Below, in pieces: positions 53,858-61,860 of a DNA stretch of 64,000 nucleotides. Where the stretch lies: contig CBDBDZ010000014.1 of the NCBI GenBank assembly GCA_965204215.1, positions 868,001-932,000 on the forward strand, written 5' to 3'. Made by a program: the position numbers and the translations under genes. Below the pieces are notes generated by a model that made no database searches, was not told where the DNA came from, and saw only the letters and a list, made by a program, of their open reading frames with translations. Source of the DNA: CBDBDZ01 sp965204215. Lineage in GTDB: Bacteria > Pseudomonadota > Gammaproteobacteria > Pseudomonadales > GM7GCV1. Within the stretch, counting starts at the first letter, position 1, and the number at the start of each line of letters is the position of its first letter.

Positions 53858-54436
53858 TTAATTAGGTTCAGATAGTTTATTTATTATGGCTTCCAGTTTG
53901 TTTTTGGCATGAAACATTCGGGTTTTAACTGTGTTAACAGGGCATTGCATAATTTCGGCAATTTCTTCATAGACCATGCCGTTGAAGTAACACAACTCCA
54001 CTACCATACGCTGTTTTGGCGGCAATTTTTTAATCGCTATATTGATCAATTCTGACGTTTCGTTAGTAATGTCGTTTTTATCCTTTCCTGCCAAGCGATC
54101 AAGCATATCCTCATCGTCGGAAATCACAATGTTTTTGTAGTAGCTTTTACGTAAAATATTTAGACAGCGACGTTGGGCAATAGCGTAAATCCAGGTGGAA
54201 ACCTTCGAGTTGCCTTGAAATTGATGCCCCTTATTCCAAACGGTCATCATCACTTCATTGTAGGTGTCTTCAATAATTTCAGCATCGGATGTCAGACGGT
54301 GTAAAAAGCTGGAAAGTTTGCCCTGATAACTTTCATAAAGTTGCTTCATTGCATCCATATCCCTATGGGTGACAATCCGTTCTAACAATGCTATATCCAG
54401 GACGTCATTAGTATTCAATGAGTTATTGTCACACAT
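53858..54436 (-). CDS. ECF-type RNA polymerase sigma factor
   Basis: A 192-residue sigma-70 family factor with region 2 (YESYQGKLSSFLHRLTSDAE, TYNEVMMTVWNKG, STWIYAIAQRRCLNILR) and region 4 (AIKKLPPKQRMVVELCYFNG, YEEIAEIMQCPVNTVKTRMF). Region 3 is missing, as in ECF factors. It is paired with the membrane protein downstream and lies 10 bp after zapA, so it may be read from the same transcript. Target genes are unknown; no obvious ECF-type promoter was identified in front of it. Confidence 0.93.
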   Translation of the reverse strand: MCDNNSLNTNDVLDIALLERIVTHRDMDAMKQLYESYQGKLSSFLHRLTSDAEIIEDTYNEVMMTVWNKGHQFQGNSKVSTWIYAIAQRRCLNILRKSYYKNIVISDDEDMLDRLAGKDKNDITNETSELINIAIKKLPPKQRMVVELCYFNGMVYEEIAEIMQCPVNTVKTRMFHAKNKLEAIINKLSEPN

Positions 54437-54446
54437 GAAAGGGCTA

Positions 54447-54773
54447 TTATAGCGGCAGAGGATTATTTTGTTGCGAAATAATCTCAGGGGTAATGGATTC
54501 CATCTCTTTGGTCATTTTATTGTTTAAACGCTGCAGTGTTTCTTGAATGTTTTTGGAAGGCTCCTCTCGCTGCTTGTAGGCGACAAACTCTCTGGTTAAA
54601 TTTAGCCCTGCCATTAAAGCAACCCTATCCGCGCTTATAGTATTGCTGGATTCCTTTATTGCGTTAAGGTATGAGTTAAATAATTTGGCAGATTCTTGTA
54701 ACATGGCTATATCATCATCTTCTGCATTGATATTATAATGTTTATTTAGTAGGGTCACGGTGGTAGTTGACAT
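54447..54773 (-). CDS. zapA: Cell division protein ZapA
   Basis: A 108-residue FtsZ-associated protein that bundles protofilaments at the Z-ring. The globular N-terminal domain (VTLLNKHYNINAEDDDIAMLQESAKL) and helix ADRVALMAGLNLTREFVAYK are typical, and the C-terminal part forms a coiled coil. It follows a TIGR02449 gene. In Pseudomonas and E. coli the 6S RNA gene follows zapA; here a sigma factor gene does, 10 bp away. Confidence 0.9.
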   Translation of the reverse strand: MSTTTVTLLNKHYNINAEDDDIAMLQESAKLFNSYLNAIKESSNTISADRVALMAGLNLTREFVAYKQREEPSKNIQETLQRLNNKMTKEMESITPEIISQQNNPLPL

Positions 54774-54800
54774 ATCTTTTTTGAATTTATTGAGTAAGTG

Positions 54801-55043
54801 TTAAATCGGTATTTGCTCCAGACGATCAATAACAGATTGTACTCGTTGCATTGCGCGTTCTTTGCGATTAATTAATTCTCTGCGTTCATTGTACAATTGT
54901 TGATTTTGCTGTTCTAACTTGCGGTTTTTGCCTATTAAGTAATTACAGGAAGCCAATAGTTCATTAATGCGCTTTTCCAATGTTTTTAGTGTTTCGTCCA
55001 TACTGGAGTTGTCTGTGTCTGTATTGACAAGGTCGTCATTCAT
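54801..55043 (-). CDS. TIGR02449 family coiled-coil protein
   Basis: An 80-residue protein dominated by one long coiled coil (DETLKTLEKRINELLASC, then LEQQNQQLYNERRELINR, and a final VQSVIDRLEQIPI). This is the TIGR02449 family, found next to zapA in gammaproteobacteria and similar in size to ZapB. A role in Z-ring assembly is plausible from position but not shown. Confidence 0.85.
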   Translation of the reverse strand: MNDDLVNTDTDNSSMDETLKTLEKRINELLASCNYLIGKNRKLEQQNQQLYNERRELINRKERAMQRVQSVIDRLEQIPI

Positions 55044-55131
55044 ACCAAAAAATGATCATAAAGTTGTACAAGAGATTTATTGTTGCGTCAGGGCATGAAT
55101 AACTATAAAGGCAAAATCGACTGCGGTCTAG

Positions 55132-56076
55132 TCAATTTTGCAACTGATTGATAATTCTTTGAGGTTTAACGTACTTACCATAATCCACTCTTGCTATACC
55201 TATAAATTCAGCATTGGTGTTATAACAGCGTACCAGGCTTTGATTTTTTGCTGTTAGTAATACTGATTGGTACGTGTCAAAAGATAATGGTTGCCCCTGT
55301 AATAGTTTTACCTCGTCTTTTACTGTTAAGTGTAGTGGTGTTAAATGGCTGACACAGCTATCGACAGGCAATAAAGTGGTGCGAAGATTTTTCGGGGTAT
55401 AGCATGTCGAAAGCGAACTAATATCATACATAGTGTCTTTAAAATTTGACACTTGAGTGCGATGAAGTGCAGTGACGTGGGCGCCACACCCAATTTCATT
55501 TCCTATGTCGGCAACCAGGGAGCGGATGTAAGTGCCTTTTGAACAGCGTATCAGGAAGGTCGCTTGTGCAAATTCTCCTTTGCTGAACTTCAATAATTGC
55601 AGTTCATAAATAGTTATTGGCCTGGGTTCTTTAACAACTTCTATCCCTTGCCTGGCATATTCATAAAGAGGTTTGCCTTTATGTTTTAGAGCAGAATACT
55701 GAGGAGGTGTTTGTAATTGAGAACCTCTAAATTGCTCCATAGTCGTTTCAAGCGTTGCTTGTGTAAGCGTTTGAGTATGTTTGCGGCTGGTTTCAGAACC
55801 ATCGCTGTCCCCACTATCTGTCGTTATGCCAAACGTGGTACTGGCGATATAGGTTTTATCGCTATCCAGTAAAAATTGGGTAAATTTCGTTGCCTCGCCT
55901 AGACAAATTGGAAGCATACCCGTTGCCAGTGGGTCGAGTGCGCCAGTATGCCCTGCGCGCCTGGCATTAAACAGGCGTTTGACTTGTTGCAGTGCGTGGT
56001 TAGAACTTACACCGCAGGCTTTATTTAAAAGTAATAGTCCATCGACAGGTTCTCCCCATTTGGGTCGCCTTCCCAT
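55132..56076 (-). CDS. truB: tRNA pseudouridine55 synthase TruB
   Basis: Makes pseudouridine 55 in the T-loop of tRNA. It has 314 residues. The catalytic Asp is in AGHTGALDPLATGMLP, with SSNHALQQVKR before and YSALKHKGKPLYEYARQG and CSKGTYIRSLVADIG after, all TruB landmarks. The C-terminal PUA-like domain is short. It is separate from rbfA, its usual upstream neighbour. Confidence 0.96.
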   Translation of the reverse strand: MGRRPKWGEPVDGLLLLNKACGVSSNHALQQVKRLFNARRAGHTGALDPLATGMLPICLGEATKFTQFLLDSDKTYIASTTFGITTDSGDSDGSETSRKHTQTLTQATLETTMEQFRGSQLQTPPQYSALKHKGKPLYEYARQGIEVVKEPRPITIYELQLLKFSKGEFAQATFLIRCSKGTYIRSLVADIGNEIGCGAHVTALHRTQVSNFKDTMYDISSLSTCYTPKNLRTTLLPVDSCVSHLTPLHLTVKDEVKLLQGQPLSFDTYQSVLLTAKNQSLVRCYNTNAEFIGIARVDYGKYVKPQRIINQLQN

Positions 56077-56109
56077 AGCCTGGTTTAACTCAGATTGTGC
56101 ATTATGGGT

Positions 56110-56397
56110 TTAACCTCGTGTTGTTCGAAATGCCAAAACCATAGGTTTTAACAAAGCTTTAGGCATTATACACTTTAAAATTTCAATAATAGAGTCTTTT
56201 CCAATGCGAATGCGTACTTTGTTGCGTTCAATACCTTTGATAATACGGTCAATAGCGTGTTCAGGAGTTACTCCCAGCCTTTGAGCCATTTGAAAGTTTT
56301 TCGTTGAGCGCTCTAAATTATCAGATTCTGCCAGGCAACGGCCCACACCACCGCCAGCCCCTGTAATAACAGTAACCTGGTTGGGTTGAATTTTCAT
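56110..56397 (-). pseudogene. Internally deleted short-chain dehydrogenase remnant
   Basis: A 95-residue reading frame that joins the SDR nucleotide-binding start (VTVITGAGGGVGRCLA, a TGxxxGxG motif) directly to what looks like an SDR C-terminal part (GVTPEHAIDRIIKGIERN and the following IRIGKDSIIEILKCIMP). A normal SDR has about 250-280 residues between these ends, so about 170 residues, including the YxxxK catalytic site, are missing. It should be non-functional. The frame is intact, so the deletion was in frame or the piece is recent. Confidence 0.7.
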
Positions 56398-56482
56398 GAA
56401 TAAACTTAAATTTTAATTGTGGTAAATAACAGATGAATATATCATAAAGAGATCAGCAATTGTACGAAATGATACACTAATT

Positions 56483-57415
56483 ATGAAACCTCAAAGCGCA
56501 CCTCATTATTTACAACTCCACCCGGAAATTAAGTCGCAGGTAAATAAGATACCCAGATTGCCTCTTAATTCTTTAACATTGATAAAGTTTAAACGGTTTT
56601 TATTTAAAGTGCTTACTAAAGTACCTCAGAAGGTATCAGTTGAATTCAAACAAGTGGCTCTGGGTAGCCAACGGCTTTTTATTTATCAACCTGAGCAGTG
56701 TGGTAATGGTACTATATTTTGGATTCATGGAGGAGGGCATTTGGTTGGCACTCCACATCAGTTAATGGTTGTTGCAAAAACAATGGCAGACCAATTGAGC
56801 ATGACAGTGGTATTACCTAGTTATAGACTTGCTCCTGAACATCCATTTCCAGCAAATTTGGATGATTGTTATCAAGCATGGAGTTGGTTGCAAAATGATG
56901 AACAACTGGGAATAAATAAATCCAAAATTGTGTTGGCGGGGAATAGTGCAGGGGGAGGATTGGCGGCGGCACTGTCACAACGCTTACAAGATGGTGGTGA
57001 AAAAATGCCAGTGGCGCAGGTGCTATACTATCCTATGCTGGATGACAGGACGGCGGCGAATCGAAATTTAGATAATGAGGCGCATTTTATTTGGAATAAT
57101 CGCAATAATTACACTGGCTGGAGTGCATACCTGGGGAAGTATGAAGTGGGTGCAGGCGATCTTCCTGATTATGCCAGCCCTGCTCGGCGAGAAAATTTGG
57201 CAGGGCAACCTCCGACATGGATTGGTGTTGGAGATTTAGACTTGTTTTACGCAGAAAACAGGGTATATCATCAGCGCTTGCAACAGGCAGGAGTTCCTTC
57301 TACCTTTTTTGAAGTGGTTGGTGTGCCTCATGCATTCGAAATGATTTTTCCACAGGCACAAGTATCCTTGAATTTTCAACAGCAAGTAGCAGGCTTTATT
57401 GATAATTTTCTGTAA
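56483..57415 (+). CDS. Alpha/beta hydrolase of the hormone-sensitive lipase family
   Basis: A 310-residue esterase or lipase. IHGGGHLVGTP gives the HGGG oxyanion motif, AGNSAGGGLAAAL the nucleophile Ser in GxSxG form, VGDLDLFYAENR the Asp, and GVPHAFEMIFP the His. PSYRLAPEHPFPANLDD is the usual HSL-family region. No signal peptide is seen, so it is probably cytoplasmic. It is divergent from the SDR remnant, with which it may once have shared a pathway. Confidence 0.92.
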   Translation: MKPQSAPHYLQLHPEIKSQVNKIPRLPLNSLTLIKFKRFLFKVLTKVPQKVSVEFKQVALGSQRLFIYQPEQCGNGTIFWIHGGGHLVGTPHQLMVVAKTMADQLSMTVVLPSYRLAPEHPFPANLDDCYQAWSWLQNDEQLGINKSKIVLAGNSAGGGLAAALSQRLQDGGEKMPVAQVLYYPMLDDRTAANRNLDNEAHFIWNNRNNYTGWSAYLGKYEVGAGDLPDYASPARRENLAGQPPTWIGVGDLDLFYAENRVYHQRLQQAGVPSTFFEVVGVPHAFEMIFPQAQVSLNFQQQVAGFIDNFL

Positions 57416-57501
57416 AATTTTGGTATGATGCAGCCCTTCAAAATGGGTCACAAAAATATTAATTTGACCTGTATTCTATAACTTGATTTTTGGAGAGCTT
57501 T

Positions 57502-57912
57502 ATGCCAACACAACGCACATTGAGTATTATTAAACCTGACGCTGTTGCTAAGAATGTAATCGGTCAAATTATCAGTCGCTTTGAACAAGCAGGTCTGAAA
57601 ATTGTAGCCCAGCAAATGATTCATATGGATGCAGAACAAGCGGGGGGCTTTTATGCCGAGCACAAAGAACGCCCTTTTTATAATGATTTGGTTACATTTA
57701 TGACATCGGGTCCTGTTGTGGTTCAAGTGTTGGAAGGTGAAAATGCCATAGCACTAAACCGTGACTTAATGGGTGCTACTAATCCACAAGAAGCAACTGC
57801 TGGTACGATTCGTGCAGATTTTGCCCAAAGTATTGATGCCAATGCGGTGCATGGTTCCGATTCAGAAATTTCTGCCGCTCGGGAAATACATTACTTTTTT
57901 CCCAGTGCATAG
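57502..57912 (+). CDS. ndk: Nucleoside diphosphate kinase
   Basis: Exchanges phosphate among NTPs and dNTPs. Start is the ATG at 57502, preceded by TGGAGAG as ribosome binding site; a TTG at 57490 lies before that site and is unlikely. It has 136 residues. RTLSIIKPDAVAKN, the active His in NAVHGSDSEISAAREI and MGATNPQEATAGTIR are hallmarks. rlmN follows 42 bp downstream, an ndk-rlmN order common in gammaproteobacteria. Confidence 0.97.
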   Translation: MPTQRTLSIIKPDAVAKNVIGQIISRFEQAGLKIVAQQMIHMDAEQAGGFYAEHKERPFYNDLVTFMTSGPVVVQVLEGENAIALNRDLMGATNPQEATAGTIRADFAQSIDANAVHGSDSEISAAREIHYFFPSA

Positions 57913-57930
57913 ATAAATTTTATTTATCTA
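57910..57930 (+). terminator. Hairpin at the ndk stop codon
   Basis: TAGATAAAT and ATTTATCTA form a perfect 9-bp stem with a TTT loop. The stem starts on the ndk stop codon itself. It is AT-rich, without a clear T-run, so attenuation or mRNA 3' protection between ndk and rlmN is more likely than full termination. Confidence 0.45.
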
Positions 57931-57954
57931 TTAATACGGAAAACCTAAAAAATT

Positions 57955-59070
57955 ATGAGTAAAATCAATTTGCTGGGAATGTCTTCAACCAGGTTGAAGG
58001 CATTGCTGGCAGAGTGGGGAGAACCGGCCTTTCGAGCCACTCAACTGATTAAATGGATTCATCAGCAAGGAGTAGTTGATTTTGACGCAATGACTAATGT
58101 CAGCAAAGCTTTAAAAGAACGCTTAAAACAAGAAGCCGTTATTCAATTGCCAACTGTTGTGCAGCATCATATATCCAGAGATGGAACGCGCAAATGGTTG
58201 ATAGAAGTAGATGCAGGTAATTGTATTGAAGCGGTGCTTATACCAGAAAAAGGGCGCAATACGCTCTGTATTTCTTCACAGGCAGGCTGTACTTTAGACT
58301 GTAGTTTTTGCAGCACGGGCAAACAAGGGTTCAATAGAGATTTAACTGCATCAGAAATTATTGGCCAACTGTGGTTGGCATCGAAAGACTTGCATAATTT
58401 TCACACTGTCCGCTCTGAAAAAGTTACCAATGTGGTAATGATGGGAATGGGTGAGCCACTACTTAATTTTGACAATGTGATTGATGCAGTGCAATTAATG
58501 ATGGATGACAATGCCTATGGTTTATCAAAGCGTAGAGTCACTATTAGTACAGCAGGAGTTGTTCCTGCTATTGATAAGCTGGCAGATTACGTCGATGCAT
58601 CACTAGCCATATCTCTACATGCAGCTAATGATAAGCTGCGTGATGAAATTGTGCCTATTAATCGCAAATATCCGATTGCCAGATTACTTGAAAGCGCTAA
58701 GCAATATTTGGCTCAAATGCCAGATAAAAAGCGCCGTTTAACCGTTGAGTACACATTGATAGACAGAGTGAATGATAGCATTGAAGATGCCATGCAATTG
58801 GCAGATATACTGCAGGACACACCCTGTAAAATCAATTTAATACCGTTTAATCCTTTTTCGTTAAGTAGCTATAAACGAGTTTCTAATAATCGCTTAATAA
58901 AGTTTCAACAAGTGCTGGTAGAAGCTGGATACATAACCAATGTTCGCACTACCAGAGGCGATGATATAGACGCAGCCTGTGGTCAGTTAGCGGGTAAAGT
59001 CAATGATAAAACCAAACGCAACGCAAGACATATAGAGAATGCGCAAATGATACCAGCGCTTAGTTTTTAG
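57955..59070 (+). CDS. rlmN: Dual-specificity 23S rRNA/tRNA adenine C2 methyltransferase RlmN
   Basis: Radical SAM methyltransferase of A2503 in 23S rRNA and A37 in some tRNAs. It has 371 residues. CTLDCSFCSTGKQGFNRDL holds the CxxxCxxC cluster, NVVMMGMGEPLLNFDNV follows, and the C-terminal TTRGDDIDAACGQLAGK holds the second catalytic Cys. Downstream pilF/rodZ/ispG, its usual neighbours, are not present; exbD follows after 300 bp. Confidence 0.97.
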   Translation: MSKINLLGMSSTRLKALLAEWGEPAFRATQLIKWIHQQGVVDFDAMTNVSKALKERLKQEAVIQLPTVVQHHISRDGTRKWLIEVDAGNCIEAVLIPEKGRNTLCISSQAGCTLDCSFCSTGKQGFNRDLTASEIIGQLWLASKDLHNFHTVRSEKVTNVVMMGMGEPLLNFDNVIDAVQLMMDDNAYGLSKRRVTISTAGVVPAIDKLADYVDASLAISLHAANDKLRDEIVPINRKYPIARLLESAKQYLAQMPDKKRRLTVEYTLIDRVNDSIEDAMQLADILQDTPCKINLIPFNPFSLSSYKRVSNNRLIKFQQVLVEAGYITNVRTTRGDDIDAACGQLAGKVNDKTKRNARHIENAQMIPALSF

Positions 59071-59175
59071 TCAGGACTGTCTGTACTGAATGGCAGTGTC
59101 TTGCAATTATTTTTTAAAGTGTACGATTTTTTTAAAATTGCCTATCTTCACAGAGATTCATACATTATAATTCGG

Positions 59176-59322
59176 GACCATTGCATTAGGCATCCTGCCT
59201 ATACAACTGAGGTCATATTGAAAAAATGCGATTTTTCAATACTCGCAAAATCAAATACTTATAGTGTTCGATTTTGAGTGATGCTATCCTGTATCACGCG
59301 ACCATTGCTTAATGCAATGGTC
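59176..59322. repeat. Structured intergenic stretch with 13-bp inverted repeats
   Basis: GACCATTGCATTA (59176-59188) is matched by TAATGCAATGGTC (59310-59322). The right arm also pairs locally with GACCATTGC as a short hairpin. Inside lie AGGCATCCTGCCT and an ATTGAAAAA/TTTTTCAAT hairpin. No target duplication and no second copy were seen in this window. It fills the centre of the 300-bp gap between rlmN and exbD; the rest of the gap shows nothing else. Confidence 0.55.
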
Positions 59323-59369
59323 TTAATTCTGTTATTAAGATATTAAAATTTTTTATTTGAAGACTTCCT

Positions 59370-59783
59370 ATGGCTCGTATTTTTCGTAAAAGAGAAGAAA
59401 GTAACGATAATGAAATAGACCTAACGCCAATGTTGGACGTGGTCTTTATCATGTTAATCTTCTTTATTGTAACCGCATCTTTTATACAAGAAGTGGGTTT
59501 TGATGTGGTTCGTCCACCACCAGCACCACCAAATCAGACACCTTCAGAGGCTAGAAATGCTGTGTTTGTAGTGACTGAGGCCAATGAAATACAGCTGGAT
59601 GGTTTGCGTGTAGACCCGCGTGCGGTACGTGCTCGCATTGAGCGAATACTGGCAGAAAATCCACAAGCATCAGTTGTGGTACGCGCGCATCCAAGTTCAG
59701 ACTCTGAAATTTATGTAGGTATTGCAGATGCAACCTATGAAGTGGCGTCTGACTTACAAGTTTCACTGGTTATCACCGAATAA
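59370..59783 (+). CDS. exbD: ExbD/TolR-family biopolymer transport protein
   Basis: A 137-residue inner-membrane protein: a short cytoplasmic N-terminus, one membrane helix carrying the proton-path Asp (DLTPMLDVVFIMLIFFIVTA), and a periplasmic domain ending in ATYEVASDLQVSLVITE. It is nearer the TonB-system type than TolR. exbB and tonB partners are not adjacent, so its motor partner is encoded elsewhere, or the gene is a leftover. Confidence 0.88.
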   Translation: MARIFRKREESNDNEIDLTPMLDVVFIMLIFFIVTASFIQEVGFDVVRPPPAPPNQTPSEARNAVFVVTEANEIQLDGLRVDPRAVRARIERILAENPQASVVVRAHPSSDSEIYVGIADATYEVASDLQVSLVITE

Positions 59784-59800
59784 AGCATTTCTTTTCGGTT

Positions 59801-60124
59801 ATGACCGAAACTGAATTTCACCACCTTGCTGATTTAACAATCACTGCGATAGAGCGTGGCGTGGAAGCCAGTCAAGATGAAATGGGATGGGTGCTTGATT
59901 GGGAAAATCATTTAGGTGTCTTAACCATTATTATTGAGTCCAATCAATCGCAAATCATTATCAGTAGGCAGCCATCAATTGCAGAATTGTGGGTTGCGGC
60001 TAAAAGTGGAGGTTATCATTTCACCTACGATGGCAATCAATGGAAAGATAAAAATGATATTACCATTGAAGCCTGTATCAGCAATGCGATTTTGGACCAA
60101 AGTGGCGTATTCATCAATTTATAA
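59801..60124 (+). CDS. cyaY: Frataxin-like iron-binding protein CyaY
   Basis: A 107-residue protein that binds iron and modulates Fe-S cluster assembly by IscS. TETEFHHLADLTITAIE and the IISRQPSIAELWVAAKSGG and YHFTYDGNQWKD stretches match CyaY. The N-terminal helix carries the usual acidic surface residues. In many relatives cyaY is divergent from lptM-lysA; here it has been moved and sits next to coaD. Confidence 0.93.
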   Translation: MTETEFHHLADLTITAIERGVEASQDEMGWVLDWENHLGVLTIIIESNQSQIIISRQPSIAELWVAAKSGGYHFTYDGNQWKDKNDITIEACISNAILDQSGVFINL

Positions 60125-60126
60125 TT

Positions 60127-60597
60127 ATGCATACTGTACTCTATCCAGGTTCATTTGACCCTATCACCAATGGCCATGTAGATATTGCTCAACGCGCGTC
60201 ACGCTTGTTCGATAAAGTCATTATCGCCATTGCTCGTAGCAGTGCCAAAAAGCCGCTATTTACACTAGAGCAACGTATTATATTAGCGCAGCAATCGTTA
60301 GCACATTTAGGCAATATAGAAGTTATTGGCTTTAAAAAACTGCTGGCAGACCTGGTTAGAGAGACTAACTCCAATGGCGTTATTCGCGGACTTCGTGCCG
60401 TGTCGGACTTTGAATACGAATTTCAACTGGCGAATATGAATAGAGCTATTGGTGATGTAGAGAGTATTTTTCTAACCCCATCACCTAATAATTCTTTTAT
60501 TTCTTCATCATTAATCAAAGAAATTAATACGCTCAATGGCGATGTTAGTGCCTTCGTACCGCCGCCAGTGTTAAGTGCATTAAGGAAACTTGGTTAA
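60127..60597 (+). CDS. coaD: Phosphopantetheine adenylyltransferase
   Basis: Penultimate step of coenzyme A synthesis. It has 156 residues. YPGSFDPITNGHVDIAQRA carries the TxGH nucleotidyltransferase motif, VIRGLRAVSDFEYEFQLANMN is the family middle motif and FISSSLIKEI the second nucleotide motif. It starts 2 bp after cyaY. Its stop TAA touches the stop of the convergent ATPase with no spacer, leaving no room for a separate terminator. Confidence 0.97.
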   Translation: MHTVLYPGSFDPITNGHVDIAQRASRLFDKVIIAIARSSAKKPLFTLEQRIILAQQSLAHLGNIEVIGFKKLLADLVRETNSNGVIRGLRAVSDFEYEFQLANMNRAIGDVESIFLTPSPNNSFISSSLIKEINTLNGDVSAFVPPPVLSALRKLG

Positions 60598-61752
60598 TTA
60601 GAGCTTAATGGTATGCCATAAGTCTATGTTGATATTGTCTCGAGTATATGTACTGGAACCATCATATACCAGAGTGGGATGAGTCAATTTTGTCTTGGCG
60701 AGTTGGTGATATTTTTTAATATTTGTTAGCCAGCTTGCTTGGAATGTCTGACCTGACTTTATCTCAACAGGTCTCAATTTTTCACCATTCTCTACCAATA
60801 CATCAACCTCTAACCCTTTACTATCGCGCCAAAAATACAATTGTTGAAATGCCCTGTAGTGTTTTTGTTGTTTGAGTAAGTCAGCTATTACCATATTTTC
60901 AAATACTTGGCCTCTATATGAGTTAAATGCCAAATCGTCTTGAGTGTGGATGCTTAGTAGATAACATAATAGTCCGGTGTCATAAAAATAGAGTTTAGGG
61001 CTTTTAACCAGGCGTTTTGAGAAATTTTTAAAGTGGGGTTTTAGCATAAAAGTTATGTAGCTGCTTTCTAAAACAGATAACCAGGATTTAACCGTTTGTG
61101 CATTAATCCCCGTAGCAGTACTTAATTCACTGATATTAAGCAGTGAACCGGTTCTTGCGGCACAGAGTTTCATAAATGTTTGAAACTGCGATAGGTTTAT
61201 AATATTCAATAACTTTCTGACATCGCGTTCTAAATAGGTTTTAATATAATCTTCTATCCATAGTCTTGAATCTACTTCTCGGTTATATAATGGAGGATAA
61301 AAACCTTTAATCATTTGTTTATCAGTGGCTTCTCTTAAGGGTAATTCATTAATAGAGAAAGGTAATAGTTCAATAGCTCCAACTCGACCAGCTAGTGATT
61401 GAGTGATTTTGCTCATCATTTCAAATTGTTGCGATCCAGTCAGAATATATTTTCCCATCTGAGTATTGTTGTCAACGCGTTCTTGAATATAAGAAAGAAG
61501 CTGTGGACAGTTCTGAACTTCGTCAATTATAACGCCATCAGGATAACGGTTGAGAAATCCGATTGGGTCGTTATTTGCAAATTCTAAATGCGAGGGGTTT
61601 TCAAGATTTACATAATCTCTGTCGGAGAATGTATTTTTGGCTAATGTTGTTTTACCTGATTGTCTTGGTCCGGTAATGGCAAGCACAGGGTAGCCTTTAG
61701 CTAATTTGGGAATTAGAGATGTAACTTCTCTCGTTATATAATGAAAAGGCAT
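60598..61752 (-). CDS. AAA ATPase with DUF4143 domain
   Basis: A 384-residue P-loop protein. Walker A is ITGPRQSGKTTLA (about residues 26-38), Walker B is GVIIDEVQNCPQL, and LTGSQQFEMM is the sensor region. The C-terminal DUF4143 domain has a nuclease-like fold with SPKLYFYDTGLLCYLLS and FWRDSKGLEVDVLVENG. Such AAA_14/DUF4143 proteins are widespread, often horizontally acquired, and of unclear function. The ORF is complete and its stop abuts coaD. Confidence 0.9.
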   Translation of the reverse strand: MPFHYITREVTSLIPKLAKGYPVLAITGPRQSGKTTLAKNTFSDRDYVNLENPSHLEFANNDPIGFLNRYPDGVIIDEVQNCPQLLSYIQERVDNNTQMGKYILTGSQQFEMMSKITQSLAGRVGAIELLPFSINELPLREATDKQMIKGFYPPLYNREVDSRLWIEDYIKTYLERDVRKLLNIINLSQFQTFMKLCAARTGSLLNISELSTATGINAQTVKSWLSVLESSYITFMLKPHFKNFSKRLVKSPKLYFYDTGLLCYLLSIHTQDDLAFNSYRGQVFENMVIADLLKQQKHYRAFQQLYFWRDSKGLEVDVLVENGEKLRPVEIKSGQTFQASWLTNIKKYHQLAKTKLTHPTLVYDGSSTYTRDNINIDLWHTIKL

Positions 61753-61860
61753 TAATTTTTTCGAAAAATAGTATGATTACTGTATCACGCTATTTGCACA
61801 ATTTCTATAGTTGATTGTATAAATTGTGCAAACGTAGTGTATGCAATGCTTTTAGAGGTG

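Noticed and set aside
54440..55130. 6S RNA gene (ssrS) near zapA
   Set aside because: The conserved place downstream of zapA is occupied by the sigma gene after 10 bp, and the 55044-55131 gap is too short and shows no 6S-like long hairpin.
60598..61752. Toxin-antitoxin or defence island around the DUF4143 ATPase
   Set aside because: It stands alone between coaD and ppc, with no partner gene, so defence function is not supported.
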